A DNA stretch of 64,000 nucleotides, taken from positions 1 to 64,000 of the forward strand of contig NZ_JAAEDH010000024.1 in assembly GCF_018128965.1 (NCBI RefSeq). Reading direction: 5' to 3'. The notes beneath the pieces were generated by a model. The model had not been told where the DNA came from. It saw nothing but the letters and a program-made list of their open reading frames with translations, and did no database searches. Numbering within the stretch: position 1 is the first letter of the stretch; each line of letters begins with the position of its first letter. This stretch comes from Plastoroseomonas arctica (GTDB lineage: Bacteria; Pseudomonadota; Alphaproteobacteria; Acetobacterales; Acetobacteraceae). Position numbers and translations under genes: made by a program. Positions 8,696 to 18,048 of this stretch are shown piece after piece.

Positions 8696-11600
8696 ATGAG
8701 CGACTTCCTGCGCAAGCTGTTCGGTCTCCAGCAGCCGATGCCCCCGGCACCTGCGCCGGAATCTTGGACCGCCGCCCAGTCAGCGTTCCGGACCCTCATC
8801 GACCAAGCCGCCGCCTGGCGCGCAGCTCAGCCCGCCTCGCGGCAGCCGGATCGGAGGCCTCAAAACAATGCTCCATATCCCTCTCCCCAATACAGGGTCC
8901 TTTACGAGGAAAGCATTGATGCGGCCGTGATCGCCTCGTCCGATGCACAGCGCCTGGACCTTCTGCGGTGCTGCGATCTTACCGTTTCCATCGATGCTCT
9001 GGTCAGCTTGTCCGAGTCTGAGCGCTTGGAATTGCTCCCCTATGATTCATTCCCCCACCCCAGCACGCACCTGTTGCGCAGTCTGGTATTCGAGGCACTT
9101 TGCAAGCATTTCTCCGATACCTGCCCGGAAGCGGCCGCCGCCTATTTCACCGCCCTATCCGGGCGGGAGCGGCATCAGGGCCGAGCAATTTCGGGATTTC
9201 ATCGGGTCTGCAGGACGATGGAGCGCGGCGATCCCGAGGCCTACGCCAATCATGCGCCGCTCAGGCGGGCCTGGGAGGTCTTTCGAGCCAATCAGCCGCA
9301 TGGGCTTCACGACAACGCGCTGGTCGCGGCTGAACTGGAAGCGCGAGCGTCCAGCCTCATTGGCATCGATCCGCCACGGGGTTTTCGAAATCCGGTCTCC
9401 GGCACGACCGGTCTGGTCTCAATCGAGGATTTTCAACTCATCCGTGCCTATGTCGAGGCGACAGAGAGTTTCGCGTCGGAAGCCAAGCAGTGGTGCGATA
9501 AGGCTCGTGCTGTCGATAACGCTTGCTTTCGCGACGCGGCACTACGGTGGACGATCGCCAATAGCGTGCAGGTACCGCTGTATCCAGACGGGTGCCTGGA
9601 CGATTTTCCCTTGTTTAGGGCGGTTCCGCTTCGCGCGGCAGCCAGCATTCGCCCATCCCCGCCAGCATGGATGCTGGAGGCCGCCGCGATCTATCGCCGT
9701 GCCGAAACTTCGGAGAGGGGTTGGGCTGAACCGTGCTTGGCCCATGCAGCCTGGTATCCACATTCAAGCTGGATTCACGTCTGGGTGGACCGTCCCTGGT
9801 TATTGGAAAGTCGCGCCCTCGCTGAGAAACTCCTCCCCAATCCCCCTTTCGATTGGGCTGATAAGGAAGTTGTCAAACACGAGGCCCTCAGGCGCTGCGC
9901 CGACGGAACCTTGATTGCCTTACTGTCAAAGGCCCGCTCGTCCACGCCGTCGAAAACATGGCTGAACGCTGCCTCGGCCTTGCTGGGTTCGGCCGAGTGC
10001 GCCTCTGTTGTTGCGACGTGTGCCGAGTGGATCAAGACGTTCAACACATCTCTTCTCCCAATTTCGGAGGCTGTTGCCTTTCGCTGCGTGCAGTACTATC
10101 GCGACTATGAGCGTCGTGCGCTGAAAGAGATCGCGTTGTTCGGGGGATCGACAGACGCCGCCATCGTCAATGCGGTCATGATCCGGAACCCGTTCTCGCG
10201 CCCCGCGCGATATGGACACGTTGACCCCAACCTTCTGTCCACCGAAAATGACACCATCCTGCGCGGCATCATCTGGCTGAAGTCGCTCGACGCATCCAGT
10301 GTCGAGTTCATTCTCGAAGTCGCTCTCGCCTCGCTGGTTCGCATCGTGCACCCCGAGGGCGGCTTCCAATACCGCTCGCTGATCGGCGTGAACGCCTGCA
10401 TCTGGGCGCTCGGCCGCATCGCGACGCCGGAGGCCGTTACCGCGCTCGGCCGCATCCGCCGCCGCGTCCGCGACGAGCGCATTTCCAAACTACTCGCCAA
10501 GGCCATGGCCGAGGCCGCTATCCAGGCCGGCCTCACCATCGAGGCGCTGGAGGAGATCGCCACCCCTAGCCATGGGCTGGATGCCGCCGGCACCATCACC
10601 CAAAACCTCGCCGGCGGGATCACCGCCACCCTCGCCATCACCAGCAGCACCGAAGCCGCCGTCACGCTGACCGGGCCGACCGGCAAGCCGCTCAAATCGA
10701 CACCGGTCGCGGTCAAGTCGGACGCGGACAGCGCCGCCACCCTCAAATCCCTCAAGGCGACCGCCACTGAAATCGCCCAGACGCTGCCCTCCCACCGCCT
10801 GCGTCTCGAGCGCAGCTGGATCACCGGCACCAGTTGGACCGGGCGCGAGTTCCGCGAACGCTACCTCGAACACCCGCTGCTCAACTGGCTCGCCGCACGT
10901 CTCGTCTGGCGGCTTGCGCCGGCCGATGGTGGCCCCGCCCGCACCCTTTTCCTCCGCGATGGCCAAACCCCCATCGCCGCCGATGACCGCTCGCTTCCGG
11001 CGATCGAGGAGGGCGACACCCTGACCTTCTGGCACCCACTGACACCCGCCGAGCCCGACGCGGTCACCGACTGGCGCGACTTCCTCATCCGCCACGGCAT
11101 CACCCAGCCGATCAAGCAGGCGCATCGCGAGACCTACCCCCTCACCCCGGCCGAGGCCGCCACCGGCACCTATTCCAACCGCTTCGCCGGCCACATCATC
11201 CGCCAGGCACAATCCAACGCGCTCGCGCGCTTGCGCGGCTGGTCCGCCCGATCGCGCATCTGGGCCGATGTGCGCAATGACGAGCCGACGCACATCAAGA
11301 TTCCCGCCCATGGGCTCGCCGCCGAATTCTGGACCGAGGGCGCCGGCGGCGATGACCCGGAGGTGACGGATGCCCAGGCCTATCTGTTCCTGAAGACCGA
11401 CCGAATCCGCTTCCGTCGCCTCGCCGATGCCGGCGATTGGCGCCGCGATGGCGGCCGCCACCTGACCCTGCAGGACGAGACCATCCCGGTCGCCGACATC
11501 CCGCCGGTGGTCTTTTCCGAGGTGATGCGCGACGCCGACCTCTTCGTGGGCGTCGCCTCCATCGGCCACGACCCGAACTGGCTGGACGCGGGCGCCCATG

Positions 11601-11998
11601 CCCATCATCCCGACCAGTGGCGGCGTCAGGCCGGGGATCGCTACTGGCAGGATTTCAACACCGGCGCTCTCAGCGAGAGCGCCCGGTCACGCCGCGAATT
11701 CCTGCAGATGCTGGTGCCGAAGCTCGCCATCGCGGCATGCTGCGCCTTCGATGACCGCCACCTGTTCGTCCAGGGCAAGCGCGCGCGCTATGCGATCCAT
11801 CTGGGCTCGGGGAATGTCTTCATCGAGCCCGAGCACCGCTATCTTTGCATCGTCCCCGACATGAAGTCAGGCGCGCCGAACATCTTGCTTCCGTTCGAGG
11901 GCGATCGCCTGCTGTCAGCCATCCTCTCGAAGGTCTTTCTTCTGGCCAATGACACGGCCATCAAGGATGCGGGGATCCTTGCGCAAATCGGGCGGTGA
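8696..11998 (+). CDS. DUF4132 domain-containing protein
   Basis: This 1100-residue cytoplasmic protein has no signal peptide. Residues 700-900 match the DUF4132 region (EEGDTLTFWHPL, then DWRDFLIRHGITQPIKQAHRETYPL and YSNRFAGHII). The C-terminus carries the segment that usually follows it (GALSESARSRREFLQMLVPKL, HLGSGNVFIEPEHRYLCIVPD). The family includes the C-terminal part of E. coli MolR/YehI-type proteins and has no established biochemical function. The N-terminal half (about residues 55-540) is not recognised. Its DNA is clearly less GC-rich than the part from about 10330 onward, suggesting a mosaic origin. A 9-base gap from the upstream small gene suggests a two-gene operon. Confidence 0.85.
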   Translation: MSDFLRKLFGLQQPMPPAPAPESWTAAQSAFRTLIDQAAAWRAAQPASRQPDRRPQNNAPYPSPQYRVLYEESIDAAVIASSDAQRLDLLRCCDLTVSIDALVSLSESERLELLPYDSFPHPSTHLLRSLVFEALCKHFSDTCPEAAAAYFTALSGRERHQGRAISGFHRVCRTMERGDPEAYANHAPLRRAWEVFRANQPHGLHDNALVAAELEARASSLIGIDPPRGFRNPVSGTTGLVSIEDFQLIRAYVEATESFASEAKQWCDKARAVDNACFRDAALRWTIANSVQVPLYPDGCLDDFPLFRAVPLRAAASIRPSPPAWMLEAAAIYRRAETSERGWAEPCLAHAAWYPHSSWIHVWVDRPWLLESRALAEKLLPNPPFDWADKEVVKHEALRRCADGTLIALLSKARSSTPSKTWLNAASALLGSAECASVVATCAEWIKTFNTSLLPISEAVAFRCVQYYRDYERRALKEIALFGGSTDAAIVNAVMIRNPFSRPARYGHVDPNLLSTENDTILRGIIWLKSLDASSVEFILEVALASLVRIVHPEGGFQYRSLIGVNACIWALGRIATPEAVTALGRIRRRVRDERISKLLAKAMAEAAIQAGLTIEALEEIATPSHGLDAAGTITQNLAGGITATLAITSSTEAAVTLTGPTGKPLKSTPVAVKSDADSAATLKSLKATATEIAQTLPSHRLRLERSWITGTSWTGREFRERYLEHPLLNWLAARLVWRLAPADGGPARTLFLRDGQTPIAADDRSLPAIEEGDTLTFWHPLTPAEPDAVTDWRDFLIRHGITQPIKQAHRETYPLTPAEAATGTYSNRFAGHIIRQAQSNALARLRGWSARSRIWADVRNDEPTHIKIPAHGLAAEFWTEGAGGDDPEVTDAQAYLFLKTDRIRFRRLADAGDWRRDGGRHLTLQDETIPVADIPPVVFSEVMRDADLFVGVASIGHDPNWLDAGAHAHHPDQWRRQAGDRYWQDFNTGALSESARSRREFLQMLVPKLAIAACCAFDDRHLFVQGKRARYAIHLGSGNVFIEPEHRYLCIVPDMKSGAPNILLPFEGDRLLSAILSKVFLLANDTAIKDAGILAQIGR

Positions 11999-12125
11999 GG
12001 AGGGGCGTCGCACCGTCCAATCCCCGCCCGTCCGAGCCATTCGATTCACGACCTCGGCCGGTGATCCCTCAATCGCGGCCTGACCTGCGGGCCTAGTGAG
12101 TTCTCACACCGTGCCGGCGCACCAC

Positions 12126-12752
12126 TCACCCCACGCGGATATCCACCTTCCTAAACCGCACCACCCCGCGGTCATTTACCGCACCCCCCGGCCCCGGAAC
12201 CCCCAGCCCGTGCTGCAACGCGATCCGCCCCGTCGCGAACTGCGCATTCCGCACGCCATCGGCCGTCTTCTGCCCGTTCAGCACCACAGTGAAGACATCG
12301 CCTGCCGCGGTGATCTCGTAGAGGTTCCATCGCCCGCTCGCCCGCGGCATGGGATCGACGGCGGCGACATCCACGATCGCGCCGGTGCCGTAGCGCTGCT
12401 CCGGCCGCTCATCCCAGATGTTCACCTCATAGGCATTCGCCGTGCCGATCGTCGTGGGGTTGGTGCAGCGGATGAAGATGCCGCTGTTGGCGGTGGTGTC
12501 CACGTAGAACTCGGCGCGCAGGTGGAAGTCGCGGTAGTCGCGCTGGGTCACCAGGAAGCCGTTGCCGCGGTCGGCGACGAAGGCGCCATCCTCCACCCGC
12601 CAGTTCGCATCGCCGACGCGGTCCCAGCCGGTGAAATCGCGGCCGTTGAACAAGGGCGTCAGGCCCTCGGCCTGGGCAAGCGCCCTGTTGCCCCCCGCGG
12701 CAAGCCCGGCCGTCGCGGCCAACAGCGGCACCAAGGTCCTACGTTTCATCAT
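12126..12752 (-). CDS. Secreted DUF1080 (3-keto-disaccharide hydrolase) family protein
   Basis: This 208-residue protein has a signal peptide (MMKRRTLVPLLAATAGLAAG, ending near RALAQA). The mature part is a single concanavalin-like beta-sandwich of the DUF1080 family. Typical motifs are LFNGRDFTGWDRVGD, WRVEDGAFVADRG, DFHLRAEFYVDTTANSGIF, AYEVNIWDE and GRIALQHG. Family members hydrolyse 3-keto-glycosides in the periplasm. Which sugar is used cannot be seen. It lies 88 bases downstream of a Bug-type receptor on the same strand, so the two may share a transcript. Confidence 0.85.
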   Translation of the reverse strand: MMKRRTLVPLLAATAGLAAGGNRALAQAEGLTPLFNGRDFTGWDRVGDANWRVEDGAFVADRGNGFLVTQRDYRDFHLRAEFYVDTTANSGIFIRCTNPTTIGTANAYEVNIWDERPEQRYGTGAIVDVAAVDPMPRASGRWNLYEITAAGDVFTVVLNGQKTADGVRNAQFATGRIALQHGLGVPGPGGAVNDRGVVRFRKVDIRVG

Positions 12753-12840
12753 GGCATTCCTCCCGATGTCTTCTTGTTGTCCAACCAGCCTACAGAGGTT
12801 GACCGGATCGGTTCAACGCCGGCCTGCCTTGCCGGCGCAC

Positions 12841-13803
12841 TCACTCCACCTCGATCCCCCCGGCCCGCGCGATCGCCGTGAAATCCGCCTGCTCCGCCCG
12901 CATGAAGGCCAGGCTCTCGCTCGGCGTCGTCACCCGCGGTGCCGCCCCCAGCTCCCGGATGCGCGCCACGATCATTTCCTCGCCCAGCACCTGGTTCACC
13001 GCCGCGTTCAGCCGGCCGATCACCTCCGCCGGTACCCCCTTGGGGGCCATGAAGGCGTACCAGGCGACGAATTCGCGCGGGTCCAGCCCCAGCTCCACCA
13101 TCGAGGGCACGTCGGGCAGCCGCGCCGACCGCTCCCGCGCCGTCACCGCCAGCGCCCGGAACCGGCCGCCCGCGATGTGCCCGTACCCGGCGCCGAGGCT
13201 GTCCAGCATGATCGGCACCTGCCCCGCGATCACGTCCATCTGAGCCTGCGGCGTGGAGCGGTACGGAACCGCGGGGATGACCAGCCCGTGCCGGCGCTTG
13301 AAATCCTCGACGACCAGGTGGTTGATGCTGCCCGAGCTCGGCAGCGCATAGCGCCATTGCTCCGGCGCGGCGCGGGCGGCGGCCATCAGCTCGGCCATGG
13401 TGTGGAACGGCACGCCAGGGTTCACCACCCACACCAGCGGCGAGGTCACGGCCACTGCCACGGCGGCGAGTTCCTCCACCGGGTTCAGCGGCATGTTGCG
13501 GTAGATGGCCGTGTTGATGGTCAGCGCACCGACATGGGCGAACATGATGGTGTGGCCATCGGCGGGGCTGCGCTGCACCTCCGCCATGCCGATATTGCCG
13601 TTCGCGCCGGGCCGGTTGTCCACCACCACCGGCTGGCCGAGGAGTTCCGCCAGGCGCGGGGCCATGATGCGGGCATAGGTGTCGTAGCCACCGGCGGCAC
13701 TCGGCACCACGCAGCGGATGGCGCGGCTGGGAAAGGCGCGGGTCTGGGCGGCGGCCGGCGCGGCGGCGAGCAGCCCAAGCGTGGCGCGACGGGTGAGGCC
13801 CAT
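12841..13803 (-). CDS. Bug/TctC-family periplasmic substrate-binding protein
   Basis: This 320-residue protein begins with a twin-arginine-like signal (MGLTRRATLGLLAAAPAAAQ). It carries the Bug fold signatures: RCVVPSAAGGYDTYARI near the N-terminus, QPVVVDNRPGANGNIG, and LPDVPSMVELG before the C-terminal lobe. Bug proteins bind carboxylates such as tricarboxylates, aromatic acids or amino acids for TctAB transporters, and often occur alone. No TctA or TctB gene is nearby, so its transporter and ligand are unknown. ATG at 13803 was chosen over a longer frame because it places the signal peptide at the N-terminus. It is divergent from the epoxide hydrolase gene. Confidence 0.92.
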   Translation of the reverse strand: MGLTRRATLGLLAAAPAAAQTRAFPSRAIRCVVPSAAGGYDTYARIMAPRLAELLGQPVVVDNRPGANGNIGMAEVQRSPADGHTIMFAHVGALTINTAIYRNMPLNPVEELAAVAVAVTSPLVWVVNPGVPFHTMAELMAAARAAPEQWRYALPSSGSINHLVVEDFKRRHGLVIPAVPYRSTPQAQMDVIAGQVPIMLDSLGAGYGHIAGGRFRALAVTARERSARLPDVPSMVELGLDPREFVAWYAFMAPKGVPAEVIGRLNAAVNQVLGEEMIVARIRELGAAPRVTTPSESLAFMRAEQADFTAIARAGGIEVE

Positions 13804-13931
13804 GATCGTTCCCTCTTGCTTTTTCCGCATCGAAGCAGGGATGCGGGGGCGAGGGAACCGGCGAATGCGCGCCGGCGCTTGACGCGGCACCCGGGCGGCG
13901 CTCGGCTGCGCGCCCGTCCCGGGAGGATCCC

Positions 13932-15116
13932 ATGACCCCGTTCCGCCTCGCCATTCCCGACGAAGCCCTGGCCGACCTCAGCACCCGCCTCGCGCTGACC
14001 CGCCTGCCGGACCAGGCGCCGGGCGCGCCCTGGGCCTATGGCACCGACGTCGCCTGTCTGGGCGACCTCATCGCGTATTGGCAGCACGGCTTCGACTGGC
14101 GCGCGCAGGAGGCGGCGCTCAATGCTTTTCCGCAATTCACGGTTCCCCTGCACGGCATCGACCTGCATGGCCTGCACGTGCCGGGGAAGGGGCCGAACCC
14201 GACGCCGCTGCTGCTGATGCATGGCTGGCCGGGCTCGGTGTTCGAGTTCCTCGACATCATCCCGCGCCTGACCGACCCCGCTGCCTTCGGTGGCGATCCG
14301 GCCGATGCCTTCACGGTCGTCGCACCCTCGCTGCCCGGCTATGGCCTGTCCTTCGCGCCGGGCCAGCCGCGCTTCGGCGTCGCCGAAATCGCGGATTGCC
14401 TGGCGGAGCTGATGACCAAGGTGCTCGGCTATCCGCGCTTCGCCGCCCAGGGGGGTGACTGGGGCGCCTCCATCGCCTCGAACCTCGGGGCGGTGCATGC
14501 GGAGACGCTGATCGGCATCCACATCAATCTTCTCGCGATGCGCCCGGACGTGCCGCCGCCGGCGAATCCCACCGCGGAGGAAGCGCGCTACGCCGCCGAG
14601 GTGGCCGAATGGCTGCGCGAGGAGGCCGGCTACCAGGCGATCCAGGGCACGCGCCCGCAGACGCTGGCCTTCGCGCTGACCGACAGCCCGGCCGGCCTCG
14701 CCGCCTGGATCGCCGAGAAATTCCATGCCTGGACGGACAATGACGGCGCCATCGAAAGCGCCGTGGACCGCGACCGGATGCTCGCGAACATCGCGCTGTA
14801 CTGGTTCACCGGCTGCATCGGCGCGTCCTTCTGGCCCTATTACGCGCGGCTGCACGGCGCCTGGCCGATCCCCGAGGGGCGCACCGTCGACGTGCCGATG
14901 GGTTATGCCGCCTTCCCGCGCGAAATCCGCCGCCCGCCGCGCAGCATTGCCGCGCGCAGCTACACCGACATCCGGCGCTGGACGGTCATGCCCAAGGGCG
15001 GGCATTTCGCCGCGATGGAGCAGCCCGCTGCCCTGGCCGCCGATATCGCGGCCTTCTTCCGGCCGCTGCGCGAGGCCGCTACGGCGCCAGGGACTGCGCC
15101 ACCGCGAGGGCCGTGA
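13932..15116 (+). CDS. Epoxide hydrolase family protein (EHN plus alpha/beta hydrolase)
   Basis: This 394-residue protein has the N-terminal epoxide hydrolase domain (FRLAIPDEALADLSTRLALTRLPD, residues 3-110). An alpha/beta hydrolase core follows. The oxyanion HGWPGS motif, the nucleophile Asp in GGDWGAS (about residue 176) and the catalytic His in PKGGHFAAMEQP (about 358) are all present. The predicted reaction is hydrolysis of an epoxide to a diol; the natural substrate is not evident. Its last 38 bases overlap, tail to tail, the end of maeB on the other strand. It shares an intergenic region of about 130 bases with the divergent Bug gene. Confidence 0.9.
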   Translation: MTPFRLAIPDEALADLSTRLALTRLPDQAPGAPWAYGTDVACLGDLIAYWQHGFDWRAQEAALNAFPQFTVPLHGIDLHGLHVPGKGPNPTPLLLMHGWPGSVFEFLDIIPRLTDPAAFGGDPADAFTVVAPSLPGYGLSFAPGQPRFGVAEIADCLAELMTKVLGYPRFAAQGGDWGASIASNLGAVHAETLIGIHINLLAMRPDVPPPANPTAEEARYAAEVAEWLREEAGYQAIQGTRPQTLAFALTDSPAGLAAWIAEKFHAWTDNDGAIESAVDRDRMLANIALYWFTGCIGASFWPYYARLHGAWPIPEGRTVDVPMGYAAFPREIRRPPRSIAARSYTDIRRWTVMPKGGHFAAMEQPAALAADIAAFFRPLREAATAPGTAPPRGP

Positions 15117-17349
15117 GGTTCACGATCCCCCGCGCCGTCACCGAGGGGACCAGCACATGGATGGGCTTGCGGGTGCCCAGCAGGATCGGGCCCACCTGCA
15201 GCCCGTCGGCGGCCGCCTTGAGCAGGTTGAAGGCGATGTTCGCGGCATCGACATTGGGCATCACCAGCAGGTTCGCGGCCCCCTCCAGCGTGCTGTCGGG
15301 CACCGCGCGGTCGCGGATCAGCGGGATCAGCGCGGCGTCGGCGTGCATCTCGCCATCGACCTCGAGCCCCGGCGCGACCTCGCGGATCAGGGCGAGGGCC
15401 TGGCGCATCCGCCGGGCGGAATCGGCCCCCGAGGCACCGAAGGAGGAATGCGACAGCAGCGCCACCTTCGGCACCACGCCGAAGCCGCGCACCTGTTCGG
15501 CAGCGAGCAGTGTCATCTCCGCGATCTGCGCCGGCGAGGGCTCCAGCACCAGGTGCGTGTCCACCACGAACAGCACGCCATTGGGCATGATGACGGCGGA
15601 GAGCGCGTAGCAGCGCCCGACCCCGTCGGCGCGCCCGATCACGTCATGCGCGTGGTGGAAATGGCCCATCCAGTCGCCGGTGCCGCCGCAGATGGCGGCA
15701 TCCGCATGCCCGGCTTCGAGCAGCAGGGCCGCGGCCACCGTGTGGCTTTCGCCGACCAGGCGGTCGGCGGCGTCGGGCGGGGTGCCGCGGCGGCCGACCT
15801 TGCCGCGATACAGCGCGCGCAACGGCGCGAAGATGCCCTCATCCGTCGCGGGGTCGATGATGCGGACGCTCTCGGCGAAATCCATGCGCAGGCCGAGGGA
15901 GAGCGCGCGCGCCTCGATCACCGCGCGGTCGCCGAGCAGGATGGGCTCGGCGATGCCCTCGTCGAGCACGGTCTGCACGGCGCGCAGGGTGCGTTCGTCC
16001 GCGCCTTCGGCATAGACCACGCGGCGAGGGTTCTTGCGCGCCGCCTCGATCACCGGGCGCATCAGGTTGCCCGAGCGGAAGACGAAGCGTTCGAGCTCGC
16101 CGTGATAGGCGGCGAAATCCTCGATCGGGCGCCGCGCGGCGCCGCTCGCCATCGCGGCGCGCGCGACGGCGGGGGCGATCTCCAGGATCAGCCGCGGGTC
16201 GAAGGGTTTGGGAATGATGTAGTCCGGGCCGAAGATCGGCGCCTGCCCGCCATAGGCGGCGGCGACGACCTCGGAGGCCTCGACGCGGGCGAGCTTGGCG
16301 ATGGCCTCCACGGCGGCGACCTTCATCGCCTCGTTGATCGAGGTCGCGCCCACATCCAGCGCACCGCGGAAGATGAAGGGGAAGCACAGGACATTATTGA
16401 CTTGGTTCGGATAGTCCGTCCGGCCCGTCGCCACGATCGCGTCGGGGCGCGCGGCGCGCACCGCCTCGGGCAGGATCTCGGGCTCGGGATTGGCGAGCGC
16501 CAGGACCAGCGGGCGCGGGGCCAGCAGGGCGAGCCATTCCGGCTTGAGGATGCGGGGTGCCGAGAGGCCGAGAAAGATGTCCGCGCCCGGCAGCGCGTCT
16601 TCGAGGGTGCGTTCGCTGGTCGCCCGCGCGTAGCGATCCTTCCACGGGTCCATCAGCTCGTTGCGGCCTTCGTAGACCACGCCCTTGATGTCGACGACGG
16701 TGACGTTCTCGCGCTTCAGCCCCATCGAACACAGCAGGTCGAGGCAGGCGAGCGCGGCCGCACCGCCGCCGGTGTTGACCAGCTTGACGTCTTCGAGCCG
16801 CTTGCCCTGCAGCAGCAGCCCGTTGCGGATGGCCGCGGCGACGATGATGGCGGTGCCGTGCTGGTCGTCATGGAAGACGGGGATCTTCATGCGTTCGCGG
16901 AGCGCCTTCTCCACGATGAAGCACTCGGGCGCCTTGATGTCCTCGAGGTTGATGGCGCCGAAGGAGGGCTCGAGCGCGGCGATGATGGTGATCAGCTTCT
17001 CGGGGTCGTTCTCGTCAATCTCGATGTCGATGGAATCGATGCCGGCGAATTTCTTGAAGAGCACCGCCTTGCCCTCCATCACGGGCTTGCTCGCCAGCGC
17101 GCCGATCGCACCCAGGCCGAGCACCGCGGTTCCGTTGGTGATGACGGCGACCATGTTCCCGCGCGAGGTGTAGTCATAGGCGCGGTCGGGGTCCTTCGCG
17201 ATTTCCTCGCAGGCGGCGGCGACGCCGGGGGAATAGGCGAGGCCGAGATCGCGCTGCGTGGCCATGCGCTTGGTCGGCTCGACGCTCAGCTTTCCCGGCC
17301 GCGGATAGCGGTGGTAGTCGAGCGCGGCCTTGCGGAAATCCTCGTCCAT
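15079..17349 (-). CDS. maeB: NADP-dependent malic enzyme with phosphotransacetylase-like domain
   Basis: This 756-residue cytoplasmic enzyme converts malate to pyruvate and CO2 with NADP. Residues 1-430 are the malic enzyme part: YHRYPRPGKLSVEPTKRM, then DLGLAYSPGVAAACEEIA, GLGAIGALASKPVMEGK, and FHDDQHGTAIIVAAAI. Residues 430-756 are the C-terminal phosphate acetyltransferase-like domain (RRVVYAEGADERTLRA), usual for MaeB and thought to be regulatory. The start is ATG 17349, preceded by AGAGAGGGA. A longer open frame upstream is the remains of an ATPase pseudogene, not part of MaeB. The gene converges with and slightly overlaps the epoxide hydrolase gene. Confidence 0.95.
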   Translation of the reverse strand: MDEDFRKAALDYHRYPRPGKLSVEPTKRMATQRDLGLAYSPGVAAACEEIAKDPDRAYDYTSRGNMVAVITNGTAVLGLGAIGALASKPVMEGKAVLFKKFAGIDSIDIEIDENDPEKLITIIAALEPSFGAINLEDIKAPECFIVEKALRERMKIPVFHDDQHGTAIIVAAAIRNGLLLQGKRLEDVKLVNTGGGAAALACLDLLCSMGLKRENVTVVDIKGVVYEGRNELMDPWKDRYARATSERTLEDALPGADIFLGLSAPRILKPEWLALLAPRPLVLALANPEPEILPEAVRAARPDAIVATGRTDYPNQVNNVLCFPFIFRGALDVGATSINEAMKVAAVEAIAKLARVEASEVVAAAYGGQAPIFGPDYIIPKPFDPRLILEIAPAVARAAMASGAARRPIEDFAAYHGELERFVFRSGNLMRPVIEAARKNPRRVVYAEGADERTLRAVQTVLDEGIAEPILLGDRAVIEARALSLGLRMDFAESVRIIDPATDEGIFAPLRALYRGKVGRRGTPPDAADRLVGESHTVAAALLLEAGHADAAICGGTGDWMGHFHHAHDVIGRADGVGRCYALSAVIMPNGVLFVVDTHLVLEPSPAQIAEMTLLAAEQVRGFGVVPKVALLSHSSFGASGADSARRMRQALALIREVAPGLEVDGEMHADAALIPLIRDRAVPDSTLEGAANLLVMPNVDAANIAFNLLKAAADGLQVGPILLGTRKPIHVLVPSVTARGIVNLTALAVAQSLAP

Positions 17350-17389
17350 GACGTCCCTCTCTCTCGCGGGCAGCATAAACGCCCCCGGC

Positions 17390-17891
17390 CAGGGCGCCAG
17401 GGATCCAGGGCGTGTGGCGGGTGATGATGAAGCCTTCCTCCGGCAAAGGTGGGGCGAAGTGGGCGTGAACTGGGCGAACTCGGCCTCAGTGACGGGGAAG
17501 GGATGCTCGGCCGCGGCGTTGAGGGTGCGCAGACGTTGGGCGAAGAGCGCGTCCGGTACGTCCAGCCAGTGCAGCTCATGCGCGGCGCCGGCGGCGTCGA
17601 TCAGGGATCGCATCCATGCCCGGCGCTTGAGCGTGTTCGCGTGAAAATCCAGGACGATTGAGAGGCCCTGGCGCAGGAACTCGACGAGATGCGGCTGCAT
17701 CGCCGCCGTCAGCCGCGCCGAGAGGCGTCCGTAATCCTCAGTGGTGCGAAGCTCTGGCCCGAACAGCGTCGCGGTCTAATGGTCTCGCTGACCAGCAGCG
17801 TTCCCGGTCGCGCTGCCAGTTGCGCGGCGAGCATGGACTTGCCGGAGGCGATCTTGCCGCACAGGAGATGGAGCGTCGTCGCGCCGGTCAT
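17390..17891 (-). pseudogene. Frameshifted AAA-type P-loop kinase/ATPase
   Basis: An ATPase gene starts at ATG 17891 with MTGATTLHLLCGKIASGKS, a clear Walker A. The frame breaks near 17785 after LLVSE. The expected continuation ATLFGPELRTTEDYGRLSAR is present in another frame and runs on through LVEFLRQGLSIVLDFHAN and LHWLDVPDALFAQRLRTLNA. A second break near 17465 separates EFAQFT from HFAPPLPEEGFIITRH. Each break looks like a single-base loss. In the frame expected at the first break a TAG also sits where such proteins usually have Trp, so two or three lesions have accumulated. Intact relatives are small stand-alone kinases of about 165 residues. It lies between maeB and tRNA-Leu; its end is approximate. 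Confidence 0.8.
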
Positions 17892-17934
17892 GCACAGCAC
17901 CCATATGCGGGGGATGATGACGCGGACACTGCCC

Positions 17935-18020
17935 TGGTGCGGCCAAGAAGATTCGAACTTCCACGGGGTTTCCCCCACCAGCACCTCAAGCTGGCGCGTC
18001 TACCATTCCGCCATGGCCGC
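17935..18020 (-). tRNA. tRNA-Leu(GAG)
   Basis: On the minus strand the sequence folds into a class II tRNA. The acceptor GCGGCCA pairs with TGGCCGC, the anticodon arm is CCAGC-TTGAGGT-GCTGG with anticodon GAG, the long variable arm is GTGGGGGAAACCCC-like, and the T loop is TTCGAAT. The CCA end is encoded. It is 28 bases from the divergent lipB start. Confidence 0.93.
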
Positions 18021-18048
18021 ATTCAGGGTAGGGGGGGGCGTATAGCCG

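Noticed and set aside
10490-11608. A 372-codon minus-strand frame inside the DUF4132 gene
   Set aside because: The DUF4132 motifs in the plus strand are clear; this frame is Gly-rich antisense shadow.
14725-17424. An 899-codon plus-strand open frame
   Set aside because: It lies antisense to maeB, has no recognisable domain and shows shadow composition.
17350-17700. N-terminal extension of MaeB by about 117 residues
   Set aside because: The extra residues match the C-terminal part of a P-loop kinase; MaeB begins at ATG 17349 with its own ribosome site.
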